DNA from: Methylomonas aurea
GTDB lineage: Bacteria > Pseudomonadota > Gammaproteobacteria > Methylococcales > Methylomonadaceae
Length of the DNA: 64,000 nucleotides
Assembly (NCBI RefSeq): GCF_024505045.1
Contig: NZ_JANIBM010000001.1
Span: 124,001 to 188,000 of the forward strand
Direction: 5' to 3'
Each line of letters begins with the position of its first letter. The first letter of the stretch is position 1. Positions 8,592-19,525 of the stretch are shown piece after piece. The position numbers and the translations under genes were made by a program. A model generated the notes under the pieces. The model was not told where the DNA came from. It ran no database searches and saw only the letters and a list, made by a program, of their open reading frames with translations.

Positions 8592-11234
8592 ATGCGCGAT
8601 GCCAGCCCGCAAACCGTCTACCTGAAAGACTACACGCCGCCGGAATATTTGATCGACCAAATCGAATTGGATTTCGATTTGGACGAGCAACGTACCAGGG
8701 TGCGTGCCAAAATGAACGTCAGGCGCAATCCGCAGAGTGCGGCCGACAGTGTCGCACTGAGTTTATGGGGCGAGGAGTTGCAATTACTGAGCATCGCCGT
8801 CGACGGCCGGCCGCTGCGAGACAGCGAATATCTGGTCGGCGACGAAGCACTGATCATCCACGAAGCGCCGCAGGACAGACCTTTCGAGATACTGATCGAA
8901 AATCTGATCAACCCGCAAGCCAACACCGCGCTGGAAGGTTTGTATCTGTCGAGCAGCATGCTCTGCACCCAGTGTGAGGCGCAGGGCTTCCGCAAAATCA
9001 CCTGGTTTCTGGACCGGCCGGACGTGATGAGCCGTTTCAAAACCACGCTGGTCGCCGACAAGGCCAAATATCCGGTATTACTGTCCAACGGTAACAAAAC
9101 CGGCAGCGGCGAACTCGACAACAATCGGCATTGGGTGAGTTGGGAGGATCCGTTCGCCAAACCGTGCTACCTGTTCGCATTGGTGGCCGGGCAATTGGAA
9201 TGTGTCGCCGACGAGTTCGTGACGATGAGTGGCCGGCGCATTGCGTTGGAGATTTTCGTCGAGCAACACAACGTCGATAAATGCAGTCATGCGATGCAAT
9301 CGCTGAAAAACGCGATGCGCTGGGACGAGGAGACCTACGGCCTGGAGTACGATCTGGATTTGTACATGATCGTCGCCGTCGACCATTTCAATATGGGGGC
9401 GATGGAAAACAAGGGCTTGAACGTATTCAACACCAAATTTGTGCTGGCCCGGCCCGATACCGCCACCGACAGCGATTACGAACACATCGAAGGCGTGATC
9501 GGCCATGAATACTTCCACAACTGGTCCGGCAACCGGGTGACCTGCCGCGACTGGTTCCAGTTGAGCCTAAAAGAAGGCTTTACCGTATTCCGCGACCAGC
9601 AATTCAGCGGCGACATGACCTCGCCGGCCGTCAAGCGCATCGAAGACGTCAACGCCTTGCGTACACGCCAGTTTGCCGAGGATGCAGGTCCTCTGGCGCA
9701 CCCGGTGCGTCCCGAAGCCTATATCGAGATCAACAATTTTTATACGCTGACCGTCTACGAAAAAGGCGCGGAAGTGGTGCGGATGCTGCACACTTTGCTC
9801 GGCGCGGAAGGTTTTCGCAAAGGCTGCGATTTGTATTTCCAACGCCACGACGGTCAGGCTGTGACCTGCGAGGATTTTGTCAAAGCACTGGAGGACGCCA
9901 ACGGCGTCGAGTTTAAGCAATTCCGGCGCTGGTACTCGCAGGCCGGTACACCGCTGCTGACGGTGGAACAGGATTACGATGCGGCCAGCGGCCGCTTGCA
10001 ACTGACGCTGCGGCAAAGCTGTCCGCCGACGCCGAACCAGCCGGTCAAACAACCGTTACATATCCCGGTAAAACTGGGACTATTGAACCCGGACGGGACG
10101 CCGGCTACCTTCGAGTTCGCCGGCGAACGGCACAACGAAGTCACGCTGAATCTGACCGAGGCCGAACAACGTTTCAGCTTCGGCAATTTGGCCGGGCAAC
10201 CCGTGGTTTCGTTGCTGCGCGGGTTTTCCGCGCCGGTGACGTTGAAAATGCCGCGTAGCCTGGACGAGCTGGCCTTTTTGCTCAGCCACGACAGCGACAC
10301 CTTCAACCGCTGGGAGGCTGGTCAGCAATTGGCGACGCAGGCCATTTTCCAGTTGATCGACAGCATCGAACTAGGCCGGCCTTTGCAACTGGAGCCAATC
10401 GTCGTCGAGGCCTACCGCAAGGTGCTGGCCGATACCGGCGGCGATTTGTCCTATCAGGCCTTGTTGTTGGCGTTACCGGAAGAGAGTTACCTGTCCGGAC
10501 AAATGGCGGTCATCGACGTCGAGGCCGTGCACCAAGCCCGCGAGTTCGTCAAGAAAACCCTGGCAATTAGTCTGGCCGATCAATTTCTGGAACTTTACCG
10601 GCAATACCACCGCGACGAATCCGGTTGCTTCGATGCCGGTGCCGTGGGCCGGCGCCGCCTGAAAAACACCTGTTTGAGCTACCTGAGTAAATTGGAAACG
10701 CCAGACAGTCACCGTCTGGCCGAGCAGCAATTCCGCGGTGCCCGCAATATGACCGACCAAATTTCAGCATTGGCCGCCATCGTCAACAGCCACCATCCCG
10801 ACAAGGCCGATTGCCTGGACAGTTTCTACCGGCAATGGCAGCAGGAAGCGCTGGTCATCGACAAATGGTTCACGTTGCAGGCGACCAGCAGCATGCCGAA
10901 TACCTTTGCCAATGTGCAGAACTTGATGCGGCACCCGGCTTTCGATATGAAAACGCCGAACCGGGTCCGGGCCTTGGTCGGCGCCTTCAGCCAGTCCAAT
11001 CCGCTGCATTTCCATGCTGCGAATGGCGAAGGCTACCGCTTTTTGGCCGACCGCGTGATCGAATTGAACGCGCTGAATCCGCAAATCGCCTCGCGCATGG
11101 TCAGCGGTCTGGCGCAATGGCGGCGGTACGACGCCAACCGGCAAAGCTTGATGAAACAGGAATTACAGCGTATTGTCGCTACCGAACAGTTGTCGAAAGA
11201 TGTCTATGAGATTGCCAGCAAGAGTTTGGCGTAG
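8592..11234 (+). CDS. pepN: aminopeptidase N (M1 family)
   Basis: Zinc metallo-aminopeptidase of 880 residues, the usual length for the gammaproteobacterial PepN, releasing N-terminal residues from peptides in the cytoplasm (no signal peptide). Seen: exopeptidase motif GAMEN at 269-273, zinc site HEYFH at 305-309, and the third ligand Glu328 in KEGFTVF, 19 residues after the second His. The C-terminal half shows the helical domain with sequence typical of PepN to the end. It begins three bases after the psiE-like gene. Confidence 0.97.
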   Translation: MRDASPQTVYLKDYTPPEYLIDQIELDFDLDEQRTRVRAKMNVRRNPQSAADSVALSLWGEELQLLSIAVDGRPLRDSEYLVGDEALIIHEAPQDRPFEILIENLINPQANTALEGLYLSSSMLCTQCEAQGFRKITWFLDRPDVMSRFKTTLVADKAKYPVLLSNGNKTGSGELDNNRHWVSWEDPFAKPCYLFALVAGQLECVADEFVTMSGRRIALEIFVEQHNVDKCSHAMQSLKNAMRWDEETYGLEYDLDLYMIVAVDHFNMGAMENKGLNVFNTKFVLARPDTATDSDYEHIEGVIGHEYFHNWSGNRVTCRDWFQLSLKEGFTVFRDQQFSGDMTSPAVKRIEDVNALRTRQFAEDAGPLAHPVRPEAYIEINNFYTLTVYEKGAEVVRMLHTLLGAEGFRKGCDLYFQRHDGQAVTCEDFVKALEDANGVEFKQFRRWYSQAGTPLLTVEQDYDAASGRLQLTLRQSCPPTPNQPVKQPLHIPVKLGLLNPDGTPATFEFAGERHNEVTLNLTEAEQRFSFGNLAGQPVVSLLRGFSAPVTLKMPRSLDELAFLLSHDSDTFNRWEAGQQLATQAIFQLIDSIELGRPLQLEPIVVEAYRKVLADTGGDLSYQALLLALPEESYLSGQMAVIDVEAVHQAREFVKKTLAISLADQFLELYRQYHRDESGCFDAGAVGRRRLKNTCLSYLSKLETPDSHRLAEQQFRGARNMTDQISALAAIVNSHHPDKADCLDSFYRQWQQEALVIDKWFTLQATSSMPNTFANVQNLMRHPAFDMKTPNRVRALVGAFSQSNPLHFHAANGEGYRFLADRVIELNALNPQIASRMVSGLAQWRRYDANRQSLMKQELQRIVATEQLSKDVYEIASKSLA

Positions 11235-11282
11235 CCGTCACAATCACGTAAACTAGCGCCGGACCCAGTTACCCGCATTAGC

Positions 11283-11876
11283 ATGAACCCACGCACCGCT
11301 CAGGTTGAACGCAACACCCTCGAAACCCAGATCAAGATATCGGTCAATCTCGACGGCACCGGCTCAGCCGCGTTCACTACCGGCCTGCCGTTTTTGGACC
11401 ACATGCTGGACCAGGTGGCCCGGCACGGCTTGATCGACATGGAGATCGTGTCGCACGGCGATCTGCATATCGACGCTCACCACAGTGTCGAAGACATCGG
11501 TATCACGTTGGGCCAGGCGGTTGCCAAAGCGCTCGGCGATAAAAAAGGCATCTACCGCTACGGCCACGCCTATTGCCCGCTGGACGAATCGTTGTCGCGG
11601 GTGGTGGTGGATTTTTCCGGCCGCCCCGGCTTGTTTTACAACGTGGAATTCAAAAGGGCGTTGATCGGCAATTTCGACGTCGATCTGTTCAAGGAATTTT
11701 TTCAGGGTTTCGTCAACCACGCCGGCGTGACCTTGCATATCGACAATCTGAAAGGCGGCAACGCCCACCACATTGCCGAAACCGTTTTCAAGGCATTCGG
11801 CCGGGCGGTACGGATGGCGATCAGCCCCGACCCGCGCATGGCCGGCATCATGCCGTCCACCAAAGGCACTCTGTAA
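11283..11876 (+). CDS. hisB: imidazoleglycerol-phosphate dehydratase
   Basis: Monofunctional HisB of 197 residues catalysing step six of histidine synthesis; it lacks the phosphatase domain of the enterobacterial fusion. Manganese-binding His clusters are seen as [25 protein letters not shown] and, near the C-terminus, [16 protein letters not shown]. First gene of a his cluster (hisB-H-A-F-I) lying 48 bases downstream of pepN and 48 bases before hisH. Confidence 0.97.
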   Translation: MNPRTAQVERNTLETQIKISVNLDGTGSAAFTTGLPFLDHMLDQVARHGLIDMEIVSHGDLHIDAHHSVEDIGITLGQAVAKALGDKKGIYRYGHAYCPLDESLSRVVVDFSGRPGLFYNVEFKRALIGNFDVDLFKEFFQGFVNHAGVTLHIDNLKGGNAHHIAETVFKAFGRAVRMAISPDPRMAGIMPSTKGTL

Positions 11877-11924
11877 ACCGCTTCTTATCCGCTGCGAACC
11901 CTTGACCCGAAAATTCTAACTGCT

Positions 11925-12566
11925 ATGCCATCAGTTGCCGTCATCGATTACGGAATGGGTAATCTGCATTCCATTGCCAAAGCGCTTCAACATGCCGACA
12001 GCCGCAGCCAAGTGCTGGTCAGCTCCGAGCCGGACGTGATTCGCCGGGCGGACCGGGTGGTATTTCCCGGCGTCGGGGCGATCCGCGATTGCATGAGCGC
12101 TTTGCACGCCAGCGGTCTGGCCCAGGTCATCACGGACGTGGCAAGGGATAAACCATTGTTGGGCGTTTGTCTGGGTATGCAGGCCCTGCTAACCGACAGT
12201 GAGGAAAACGGCGGCGTCGCCTGTCTCGGTTTATTACCCGGCCATGTCCGACGTTTCGCCGACGATCTGCGCGACGACGACGGCAACGTACTGAAAATTC
12301 CGCATATGGGCTGGAATCAAGTCGAGCAGAAGCCGCATCCGCTATGGAAAAACATTCCGGATCGTAGCCGTTTCTATTTCGTGCACAGCTATTATGCGGT
12401 GCCGGACGACGCGCGCCATACCGCCGCAACCGCGGATTATCCGCAAACCTTCACCTGTGCATTGGCGGATGGCAATCTGTTTGCCGTGCAATTTCATCCC
12501 GAAAAAAGCCAGACGGTGGGATTGCAGTTGTTGCAAAACTTCCTGGCCTGGGACGGGACGGTGTAA
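11925..12566 (+). CDS. hisH: imidazole glycerol phosphate synthase, glutaminase subunit
   Basis: Class I amidotransferase subunit (213 residues) that makes ammonia for HisF. Catalytic triad seen: Cys82 in GVCLGMQ, His191 and Glu193 in VQFHPEKSQ. The oxyanion region PGVGAI and N-terminal [14 protein letters not shown] are typical. Its partner hisF follows after hisA, as usual in this operon. Confidence 0.97.
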   Translation: MPSVAVIDYGMGNLHSIAKALQHADSRSQVLVSSEPDVIRRADRVVFPGVGAIRDCMSALHASGLAQVITDVARDKPLLGVCLGMQALLTDSEENGGVACLGLLPGHVRRFADDLRDDDGNVLKIPHMGWNQVEQKPHPLWKNIPDRSRFYFVHSYYAVPDDARHTAATADYPQTFTCALADGNLFAVQFHPEKSQTVGLQLLQNFLAWDGTV

Positions 12567-12632
12567 CCGCCGACATTCCGTGTTGGCTTTACTAACCCTT
12601 TGAAATAGTGATTTAACTGTCGAGATTTAGAT

Positions 12633-13376
12633 ATGTTGCTGATACCCGCAATTGACTTGAAGGAAGGAAAATGTGTCCGCTTGCGTCAGGGTCGTATGGA
12701 AGACGATACCGTGTTCTCCGACGATCCGGTAGCGGTTGCGGGGCGCTGGGTCGATGCCGGGGCAAAGCGATTGCATCTGGTCGATTTGGACGGCGCCTTT
12801 GCCGGCAAGCCGAAAAACGCCGACGTGATCCATGCCATCGTCGAAGCTTATCCGCATGTGCCGATTCAGATCGGCGGCGGCATCCGCGACGAGGATACCA
12901 TCCAGGCCTATCTGGAAGCCGGTGTGCAATACGTGATCATCGGCACCAAGGCGGTCAGCGAGCCGCATTTCGTCCGCGACGCGTCGATCGAATTTCCCGG
13001 CCACATCATCATCGGCTTGGACGCCCGCGACGGCAAGGTTGCGATCGACGGTTGGTCCAAACTATCTCGCCACGACGTGATCGATATGGCGCAAAAATTC
13101 GAATCCAACGGCGTCGCCGCGATTATCTACACCGACATCTCCCGCGACGGCATGATGCAAGGCGTTAATGTCGAAGCCACCGCCAAGTTGGCCAGTTCGG
13201 TACACATTCCGGTCATCGCCTCCGGCGGTATCACCAACCTGGACGATATCCGCGCATTGGGCGCCGTGGCCCACGAAGGCATCATGGGCGCGATTACCGG
13301 CCGCGCGATTTACGAAGGCACGCTGGATTTCGCCGAAGGCGCCAAACTGGCCGAATCCTTCGGCGGCGAGGACTGA
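12633..13376 (+). CDS. hisA: ProFAR isomerase (phosphoribosylformimino-5-aminoimidazole carboxamide ribotide isomerase)
   Basis: (beta-alpha)8 barrel of 247 residues. Start [19 protein letters not shown] carries the catalytic Asp; the second acidic residue is in [13 protein letters not shown]. Both phosphate-binding loops are present (QIGGGIRDE and IASGGITN). The hisF start follows after 13 bases. Confidence 0.97.
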   Translation: MLLIPAIDLKEGKCVRLRQGRMEDDTVFSDDPVAVAGRWVDAGAKRLHLVDLDGAFAGKPKNADVIHAIVEAYPHVPIQIGGGIRDEDTIQAYLEAGVQYVIIGTKAVSEPHFVRDASIEFPGHIIIGLDARDGKVAIDGWSKLSRHDVIDMAQKFESNGVAAIIYTDISRDGMMQGVNVEATAKLASSVHIPVIASGGITNLDDIRALGAVAHEGIMGAITGRAIYEGTLDFAEGAKLAESFGGED

Positions 13377-13389
13377 GCCGCAACCCGCC

Positions 13390-14163
13390 ATGAGCCTAGC
13401 CAAACGCATCATTCCCTGCCTGGACGTCGATAACGGCCGCGTCGTCAAAGGCGTCAAATTCGTCGATATCCGCGACGCCGGCGATCCGGTGGAAATCGCC
13501 CGCCGCTACGACCGCGAGGGTGCCGACGAAATCACTTTTCTCGATATTACCGCCACCCACGATAACCGGGCGACGATGGTCCATGTGGTCGAGCAGGTCG
13601 CCGGCGAGGTGTTCATTCCGTTGACCGTCGGCGGCGGCATCCGCAGCTCGGATGATATTCGCCGTATGCTGAATGCCGGCGCCGATAAGGTCGGCATCAA
13701 CAGCGCCGCGGTGTTCCGCCCCGAATTCGTCAAGGAAGCCGCCGACAAATTCGGCTCGCAGTGCATCGTCGTCGCGATCGACGCCAAAAAAGTCAGCCAG
13801 GACGGCGAGGCCGAGCGCTGGGAAATTTTTACTCACGGCGGCCGGAAACCGACCGGCATCGATGCCGTGGCATGGGCGGTACGGATGAAGGATTACGGTG
13901 CCGGCGAAATTCTGTTGACCAGTATGGACCGCGACGGCACCAAGTCCGGTTTCGATTTGGCCTTGACCCGTGCCATCAGCGAAGCGGTCAGCATTCCGGT
14001 GATCGCCTCCGGCGGCGTCGGCAACCTCGACCATTTGGCCGACGGCATTATCGAAGGCAAGGCCGATGCGGTGTTGGCGGCCAGTATTTTCCATTTCGCC
14101 GAATATACGATAGAACAGGCCAAACGCCATATGCAGTCGCGCGGTATCGAGGTGCGGTTATGA
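13390..14163 (+). CDS. hisF: imidazole glycerol phosphate synthase, cyclase subunit
   Basis: 257-residue barrel that closes the imidazole ring with ammonia from HisH. Seen: [15 protein letters not shown] with the catalytic Asp, phosphate loops TVGGGIRS and IASGGVGN, and the second catalytic Asp in [12 protein letters not shown]. The ATG at 13390 gives the family length; the frame is open further upstream inside hisA but that is not a credible start. The last four bases overlap hisI. Confidence 0.97.
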   Translation: MSLAKRIIPCLDVDNGRVVKGVKFVDIRDAGDPVEIARRYDREGADEITFLDITATHDNRATMVHVVEQVAGEVFIPLTVGGGIRSSDDIRRMLNAGADKVGINSAAVFRPEFVKEAADKFGSQCIVVAIDAKKVSQDGEAERWEIFTHGGRKPTGIDAVAWAVRMKDYGAGEILLTSMDRDGTKSGFDLALTRAISEAVSIPVIASGGVGNLDHLADGIIEGKADAVLAASIFHFAEYTIEQAKRHMQSRGIEVRL

Positions 14164-14546
14164 GCACCGCCTGGCTGGAGCAAATCGAATGGACCGAGGA
14201 CGGATTGGTGCCGGCTATCGCCCAGGACCACAGCAGCGGCCGAGTATTGATGTTTGCCTGGATGAACCGGGAATCGCTGGCCCTGACTGTCGCCGAAGGC
14301 TACGCCGTGTATTGGTCGCGCTCCCGCAAGCGTTTGTGGCGCAAAGGCGAAGAATCGGGCCATCGCCAAAAAATCCTCGATCTGCAGTTGGATTGCGACG
14401 GCGACGTGATTTTATTGAAGGTGGAACAGGAAGGCGGCATCGCCTGCCATACCGGCCGGGAAAGCTGTTTCTTCCGCAGCTTTAAAGACGGCGATTGGCA
14501 AGTCAGCGAAGCCGTGTTGAAAGATCCGCAGGCAATATACAAATAA
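14160..14546 (+). CDS. hisI: phosphoribosyl-AMP cyclohydrolase
   Basis: Stand-alone HisI of 128 residues, overlapping hisF by ATGA. Seen: FAWMNRESL, the stretch [18 protein letters not shown], the Asp-rich metal site LDCDGD, and [11 protein letters not shown] with the zinc cysteines. No hisE domain or gene follows: the next 207 bases are non-coding and the next gene is unrelated. Phosphoribosyl-ATP pyrophosphatase must therefore be encoded elsewhere. Confidence 0.96.
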   Translation: MSTAWLEQIEWTEDGLVPAIAQDHSSGRVLMFAWMNRESLALTVAEGYAVYWSRSRKRLWRKGEESGHRQKILDLQLDCDGDVILLKVEQEGGIACHTGRESCFFRSFKDGDWQVSEAVLKDPQAIYK

Positions 14547-14753
14547 GCGCTTATTGATTCAGCCCGCTCCGGCAGGCCGGTTCTACAGCTTGTCGCTTTG
14601 ATTGCGCCGGGAATTATTTGCCGTGGCCGCAAGTCCGAGGTAAGGTTAAAGTAATCCAGCGGATTGAGGCTATATAACGGACTATCACCTTTCAGCAGTT
14701 GCGCTCAACGGCTGCATACGCCGGTCGGGCGCGAAGAATCGCGGTATTTGCTT

Positions 14754-15218
14754 ATGATACTGATCGTAAAAAATATTCCTTCGGCTTCCCAGGAAGACGA
14801 ATTGGCCGATTTCGTCGCGCCGGCATTGCGGTTTTGTTTTTGGTTGCCGTTCAAAATAGGCCGTATTCTGAAGACCGATATTTTTTGTCTGAAAAACCTG
14901 AAAACCAATGTGCTGTCGTTTCACGGCCGAGTCTTTATCGACGACGATAAAGCCGGGCGCCAGGCGATCAAGAAATTGCACGGCAAGCGCTTCAAAAACA
15001 AAATCGTCGAAGTGCGCGAGTATTTCATTCGATCCGGAAAAAACGACCGCCGCGCTGGGCAACAGATCGTCACAGTGGAAATTCTGGACAAACGCAAGGG
15101 CGACCGCCGCTGCAACGTCAAGCATGCCAACGAAACGCCAATCCACACCAACGTATTCGATACCCGCAACGTATACCAAGTCAGTCGGCGGGCTCGAAAC
15201 GAGTTTTACGACGAATGA
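14754..15218 (+). CDS. small basic protein with RRM-like fold
   Basis: 154 residues from the ATG at 14754. The first strand LIVKNIPSASQ looks like an RNP2 motif of an RNA recognition domain, followed by a helix DELADFVAP. Later sequence GRVFIDDDKAGRQAIKKLHG and KNKIVEVREYF fits strands and helix of the second half of an RRM. An unusually long hydrophobic and basic insertion (FCFWLPFKIGRILK) lies between. The C-terminal 60 residues are rich in Arg/Lys/Asn, as in RNA-binding tails. Probably an RNA-binding or ribosome-associated protein; partner RNA unknown. Earlier in-frame starts exist but the homology-like sequence begins here. Confidence 0.6.
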   Translation: MILIVKNIPSASQEDELADFVAPALRFCFWLPFKIGRILKTDIFCLKNLKTNVLSFHGRVFIDDDKAGRQAIKKLHGKRFKNKIVEVREYFIRSGKNDRRAGQQIVTVEILDKRKGDRRCNVKHANETPIHTNVFDTRNVYQVSRRARNEFYDE

Positions 15219-15282
15219 TTGCTTAGTCCGTCGGGACGGGTCGCGCCGTTTTCATGACCTGATTGCTGCACCGAATGCGGAT

Positions 15283-15675
15283 TCAAATCCGGCAATCTGC
15301 CTTACAAGCCTTGCCCGCCAGCCACGCCCCCAGCGGCAAACGGTAGCGGGCGAAATACGCATAGAGTTTGGCAAACAGCGGCCGGGTCAACGGCCAACGC
15401 AACGGCGCAGCCAACCACCCCAAACCCAGTAAGCTATAGGTCGCGTGGAAGGCATCGATGCCTTTCACCAGCGAGCCATCGGCCCGCACGCCGTGAATTT
15501 CCGCCATCAGCTCGGCCTCGGTACAACCCAAATGTTCCGGTACGAAATCGTTTGCGTGGATATCCTGAAACGCGACACGGCCGGCGGCGTTTCTGGATTG
15601 CAGCCAAGCCACCTCTCGCCGGCAAATCGGACAGTGGCCATCGTAAAGTAGAGTAAATTCGGCGCTGGCATTCAT
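15283..15675 (-). CDS. DCC-family thiol-disulfide oxidoreductase-like protein (DUF393)
   Basis: 130 residues. The N-terminal YDGHCPICRREVAWLQ contains the DxxCxxC signature of the DCC family, with Cys residues arranged like a thioredoxin-type active site. The C-terminal half is hydrophobic and basic (LGWLAAPLRWPLTRPLFAKLYAYFARYRL), as usual for the family. Thiol chemistry is predicted, not demonstrated for most members. Convergent with the RRM-like gene. Confidence 0.87.
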   Translation of the reverse strand: MNASAEFTLLYDGHCPICRREVAWLQSRNAAGRVAFQDIHANDFVPEHLGCTEAELMAEIHGVRADGSLVKGIDAFHATYSLLGLGWLAAPLRWPLTRPLFAKLYAYFARYRLPLGAWLAGKACKADCRI

Positions 15676-15766
15676 GAGGGTACCTGAACTGCATCATAGG
15701 ACCGGGTCCTGTTGTCGAAGACGATCGATACCCGATAAGCTACCGGAAGAAACGCATTCGGCAAGT

Positions 15767-18700
15767 TCAATTCCTTGATCGATCGCTGACGCCGAAACCG
15801 CCGCCTCCCGGCGTTGCAATTACGATGCTGTCGCCGGCTTCGACTCGAATGTCCGCGCAGCCGGCTAATTCGACCGTTTCGCCGCCGGCTTTGAGCAAAC
15901 GGTTGACACCCGGCGCGCCAGGCCAACCGCCGCGCATACCGAACGGCGGCTGGCGCCGGTGGCTGGAGAGAATGGCTACCGTCATCGGCCGGCAAAATTC
16001 GATCCGGCGTAGCACGCCATCGCCGCCGCGATAACGCCCGTCACCGCCGCTGCCCTCGCGTAGCGAAAACTCGCGCAATAGCACCGGAAACCGTTGCTCC
16101 AGAATTTCCGGATCGGTGATGCGCGAGTTGGTCATGTGGGTATGCACACCGCTGGTGCCGGCGAAACCGTCCCCGGCTCCGGCGCCGCCGCAGATGGTTT
16201 CGTAGTACTGGTAATCCCGGTCGCCGAAGGTCAGATTGTTCATCGTGCCTTGGGATGCGGCCTGAACGCCCAACGCGCCGTACAAGGCGTCGACGATGTA
16301 TTGTGATGTCTCGACGTTACCGGCCACCACGGCCGCCGGATATTGCGGATTCAACAAACAACCTTCCGGAATCACGATATCCAGCGGTTTCAGGCAGCCG
16401 GCGTTTAACGGAATGTCGTCCTGCACCAGCGTCCGCATTACGTACAGCACGGCAGCCTTGCATACGGCCGCCGGCGCGTTGAAATTGTCCGCCAACTGTG
16501 GCGAGGTGGCGGAAAAATCGATCCGTGCACTGCCCGTATCCCGATCTATCGAGACGCTGACGGCAATGGTGCCGCCTTGATCCAATGGGTAGGCGAAGCT
16601 GCCGCCGTCCAGCGTTTTCAATAAGCGGCGGACGCAGGCTTCGGCGTGGTCCTGCACGTGTTGCATATAGGTCTGTACCACCGCTAACGAATAATCGCCG
16701 ACCATGGCCAATAACTCCTGAGTGCCTTTTAGATTGGCGGCGATTTGTGCCTGCAGATCGGCCAGATTTTGCTGCGGATTGCGCGCCGGGTGGCGGTTGC
16801 CGGCCAGCCATTCCAGAATCGCCGCTTCCCGAAACCGGCCGCCGTCCAGAATTTTCAGTCCGGCGCTGATCACGCCTTCATCGTCGATATGCCGGCTGGC
16901 GGCCGGCATCGATCCCGGCGAAATGCCGCCGACATCGGCATGGTGACCGCGCGAGGCGACGAAAAACAGCAGTTGCCGCTCGGCGTCGAATACCGGCGTC
17001 ACCACGGTGATATCGGGTAGATGGGTGCCGCCGGCGTAAGGCGAATTCAGCAGGTAGGCGTCGCCGGGTGCCAGGTCTTTACCATGGCTCAGCACCAAGG
17101 CTTTGACGCTTTCGCCCATCGATCCCAGATGTACCGGGATGTGCGGGGCATTAGCGATCAAATTGCCGCCGGCATCGAACACTGCGCAGGAAAAATCCAG
17201 CCGCTCCTTGATATTGACCGAATGCGCGGTGTTTTGCAGTACGAAACCCATCTGCTCGGCCACCGACATGAAGCGCTTGTTGAAGATCTCCAGCATGACC
17301 GGATCGGGGCCCGCAGCGAGGGACAGGGCGGCGATCGAGCACTTGTTTCCGCTCAGCAGCAGATCGCCGTTATGCTGCATAAGGGCTTGCCAGCCGGGCT
17401 CGACCACGATGGTCGAAGTCGGCTCCAATATCACTGCCGGCCCCGCCACTGTTTGCCCGCAGCCCAGTCGTTCCCGGCGGTAGACCGGCGCATCGTGCCA
17501 ACGGCCGCGGCTGAACAGGCGCGTGCTGCCTTGCGCCTCGCCATCGTGGCGATCTGCAACGGTTGGCGCTATCTCGCTAAAGCGCGAGTCGCAAGCGATG
17601 CTTTCGACCTGCAAGCTGGCAATCACCACCGGCCGCGCGTAGCAAAAGCCGAATTGGCGCCGGTATGCCGCGGCAAAATCCTGCAGTATTGCCTCAGGTT
17701 CGGCGTAGTCGACCGTCAAGGCGGTATCGCTGCCTTGATAACGCAGTGCCAGGCGCCAGCGGCTAATGGACTGGTCCGGGTCCAGGCCTTGAGCGGCCAG
17801 CTCGCGCCGCGCCGCTTGTTCCAAGTCTGAGAAACGCCGCCGCAACTCGGTCGCATCCACCTCCTGCCATAAACCTTCCAACGCCGCTTGCTTTAGCACC
17901 CGAAACTCGGCCAGGCCGATGCCGTACGCCGACAGCACGCCGGCCAACGGATGTAGCAATACCTTGCGCATGCCCAGGCGTTCGGCCAGCAGGCAGGCGT
18001 GTTGCGCGCCGGCGGCGCCGTAACAGCACAAGGCGTAGTCGGCGAGCGGGTAGCCCTTTTGCACCGAGATTTTTTTGATGGCCTCGGCCATATGCTCGAC
18101 GGCGATCTCCAAAAAGCCCTCGGCGACTTGTTCCGGGCTGCGGCGTTCGCCGCTGGCGGCGGAAACTTCGGCCGCCAGTGCGGAAAATAGTGCCGTTACC
18201 CGCTCGCGGTCCGGCGGCAAGTTACCCTTCGGGCCAAACACCGCCGGAAAATCCGGTAACTTGCCCAGCAGTAGATTGGCGTCGGTCACTGTCAACGGCC
18301 CGCCGCGCCGGTAACAAGCCGGACCGGGATTGGCGCCGGCCGAGTCCGGCCCCACCCGGCAGCGTAAGCCGTCGAAATGCAAAATTGAGCCGCCGCCAGC
18401 AGCGACGGTATGAATCGCCATCATTGGCGTCCGCATGCGGACGCCGGCGACTTCGTTGTCGAAACTGCGCTCCAGCTCGCCGGCGTAATGGGCGACATCG
18501 GTGGAGGTGCCGCCCATATCGAAGGCGATAATCTTGGCCAACCCGGCGCCTTTGGCTGCCGCAATCGCGCCAACCACGCCGCCGGCCGGGCCGGATAGGA
18601 TGCTGTCCTTGCCGTGGAAGGCGTCCGCCCGCACCAGACCGCCGTTCGATTGCATGAACAACAGGCTTGGGGTCGAGTCGCCAGTTGGCAAGCCGCGTTC

Positions 18701-19372
18701 GACCTGCGCGACGTAACGGCGTAACACCGGCGACAGATAGGCATCGACCACCGTAGTATCGCCGCGGGCGACGAATTTCGGCAGCGGACTGGCGAGATGC
18801 GACAAGGAAATATATTCAAAGCCGATGTCGGCGGCCAACTCGGCTAGCATCAATTCGTGTTGCGGGTAGCGCCAGGCATGCAGCAACACGACGGCGAGAT
18901 TGCGAATGCCCAGGTCGTAAATCCGCCGCAATTCGGCGTTGGCTTGGTCCTCAGTCAGCTCCTGCAATACGCGGCCGTCGGCGTCGACGCGGACGTCGAT
19001 TTCGGCCACCGCCTGATAGAGGGGCTCCGGCCGGCGAATCCGCAGCGCGAAAATGTCCGGTCGGTTTTGGTAGCCGATACGCAGACAATCGCGGAAGCCG
19101 CGGTTGGTGACCAACGCAATGGCGGCGCCCTTGCGTTCCAGCAAGGCGTTGGTGCCGACCGTGGTGCCCATTTTGACGGCGGCTATCCGATCCTTCCTGC
19201 CGGTGCCGGACTCCCGCAGAATCTGGCTTATGCCGTGCAGTGCGGCGTCCGGATAAAGTTCCGGATTTTCCGAAAGCCACTTGCGAACAGCCACCTTTCC
19301 GTCCGGGGCCAGCGCCACGATATCGGTAAAAGTGCCGCCCCTGTCGATCCAAAACTGCCAGCCCGCCGCCAT
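15767..19372 (-). CDS. 5-oxoprolinase / hydantoinase A-B fusion
   Basis: 1201-residue fused enzyme of the ATP-dependent 5-oxoprolinase type, which opens 5-oxoproline (pyroglutamate) to glutamate. The HyuA-like half (about 1-690) shows the N-terminal phosphate loop [12 protein letters not shown], the [10 protein letters not shown] motif and [12 protein letters not shown]. The HyuB-like half (about 700-1195) begins near [17 protein letters not shown] and includes [13 protein letters not shown] and the closing TPGGGGFG. Length and domain order match eukaryotic-type OPLAH proteins. It stands alone, with no transporter or glutathione gene beside it. Related hydantoinases act on N-methylhydantoin, so the exact substrate is inference. 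Confidence 0.9.
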   Translation of the reverse strand: MAAGWQFWIDRGGTFTDIVALAPDGKVAVRKWLSENPELYPDAALHGISQILRESGTGRKDRIAAVKMGTTVGTNALLERKGAAIALVTNRGFRDCLRIGYQNRPDIFALRIRRPEPLYQAVAEIDVRVDADGRVLQELTEDQANAELRRIYDLGIRNLAVVLLHAWRYPQHELMLAELAADIGFEYISLSHLASPLPKFVARGDTTVVDAYLSPVLRRYVAQVERGLPTGDSTPSLLFMQSNGGLVRADAFHGKDSILSGPAGGVVGAIAAAKGAGLAKIIAFDMGGTSTDVAHYAGELERSFDNEVAGVRMRTPMMAIHTVAAGGGSILHFDGLRCRVGPDSAGANPGPACYRRGGPLTVTDANLLLGKLPDFPAVFGPKGNLPPDRERVTALFSALAAEVSAASGERRSPEQVAEGFLEIAVEHMAEAIKKISVQKGYPLADYALCCYGAAGAQHACLLAERLGMRKVLLHPLAGVLSAYGIGLAEFRVLKQAALEGLWQEVDATELRRRFSDLEQAARRELAAQGLDPDQSISRWRLALRYQGSDTALTVDYAEPEAILQDFAAAYRRQFGFCYARPVVIASLQVESIACDSRFSEIAPTVADRHDGEAQGSTRLFSRGRWHDAPVYRRERLGCGQTVAGPAVILEPTSTIVVEPGWQALMQHNGDLLLSGNKCSIAALSLAAGPDPVMLEIFNKRFMSVAEQMGFVLQNTAHSVNIKERLDFSCAVFDAGGNLIANAPHIPVHLGSMGESVKALVLSHGKDLAPGDAYLLNSPYAGGTHLPDITVVTPVFDAERQLLFFVASRGHHADVGGISPGSMPAASRHIDDEGVISAGLKILDGGRFREAAILEWLAGNRHPARNPQQNLADLQAQIAANLKGTQELLAMVGDYSLAVVQTYMQHVQDHAEACVRRLLKTLDGGSFAYPLDQGGTIAVSVSIDRDTGSARIDFSATSPQLADNFNAPAAVCKAAVLYVMRTLVQDDIPLNAGCLKPLDIVIPEGCLLNPQYPAAVVAGNVETSQYIVDALYGALGVQAASQGTMNNLTFGDRDYQYYETICGGAGAGDGFAGTSGVHTHMTNSRITDPEILEQRFPVLLREFSLREGSGGDGRYRGGDGVLRRIEFCRPMTVAILSSHRRQPPFGMRGGWPGAPGVNRLLKAGGETVELAGCADIRVEAGDSIVIATPGGGGFGVSDRSRN

Positions 19373-19525
19373 CGAAAAAAACCTACTAGAAATTACTAAT
19401 CAAATTTTTGCTAACTTTATGTAATGATAGCCATTCTTCGACAATGGCATTTTAATTGATGCCGGCCCGGATACCGCGGTTGCCGGGCCATTGCGCGGCA
19501 ATAATAATCACATAGGGGGAAATGC

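Noticed and set aside
14547-14753. Possible hisE or RNA gene after hisI
   Set aside because: No open frame with HisE-like sequence and no tRNA-like cloverleaf or other RNA signature was seen.
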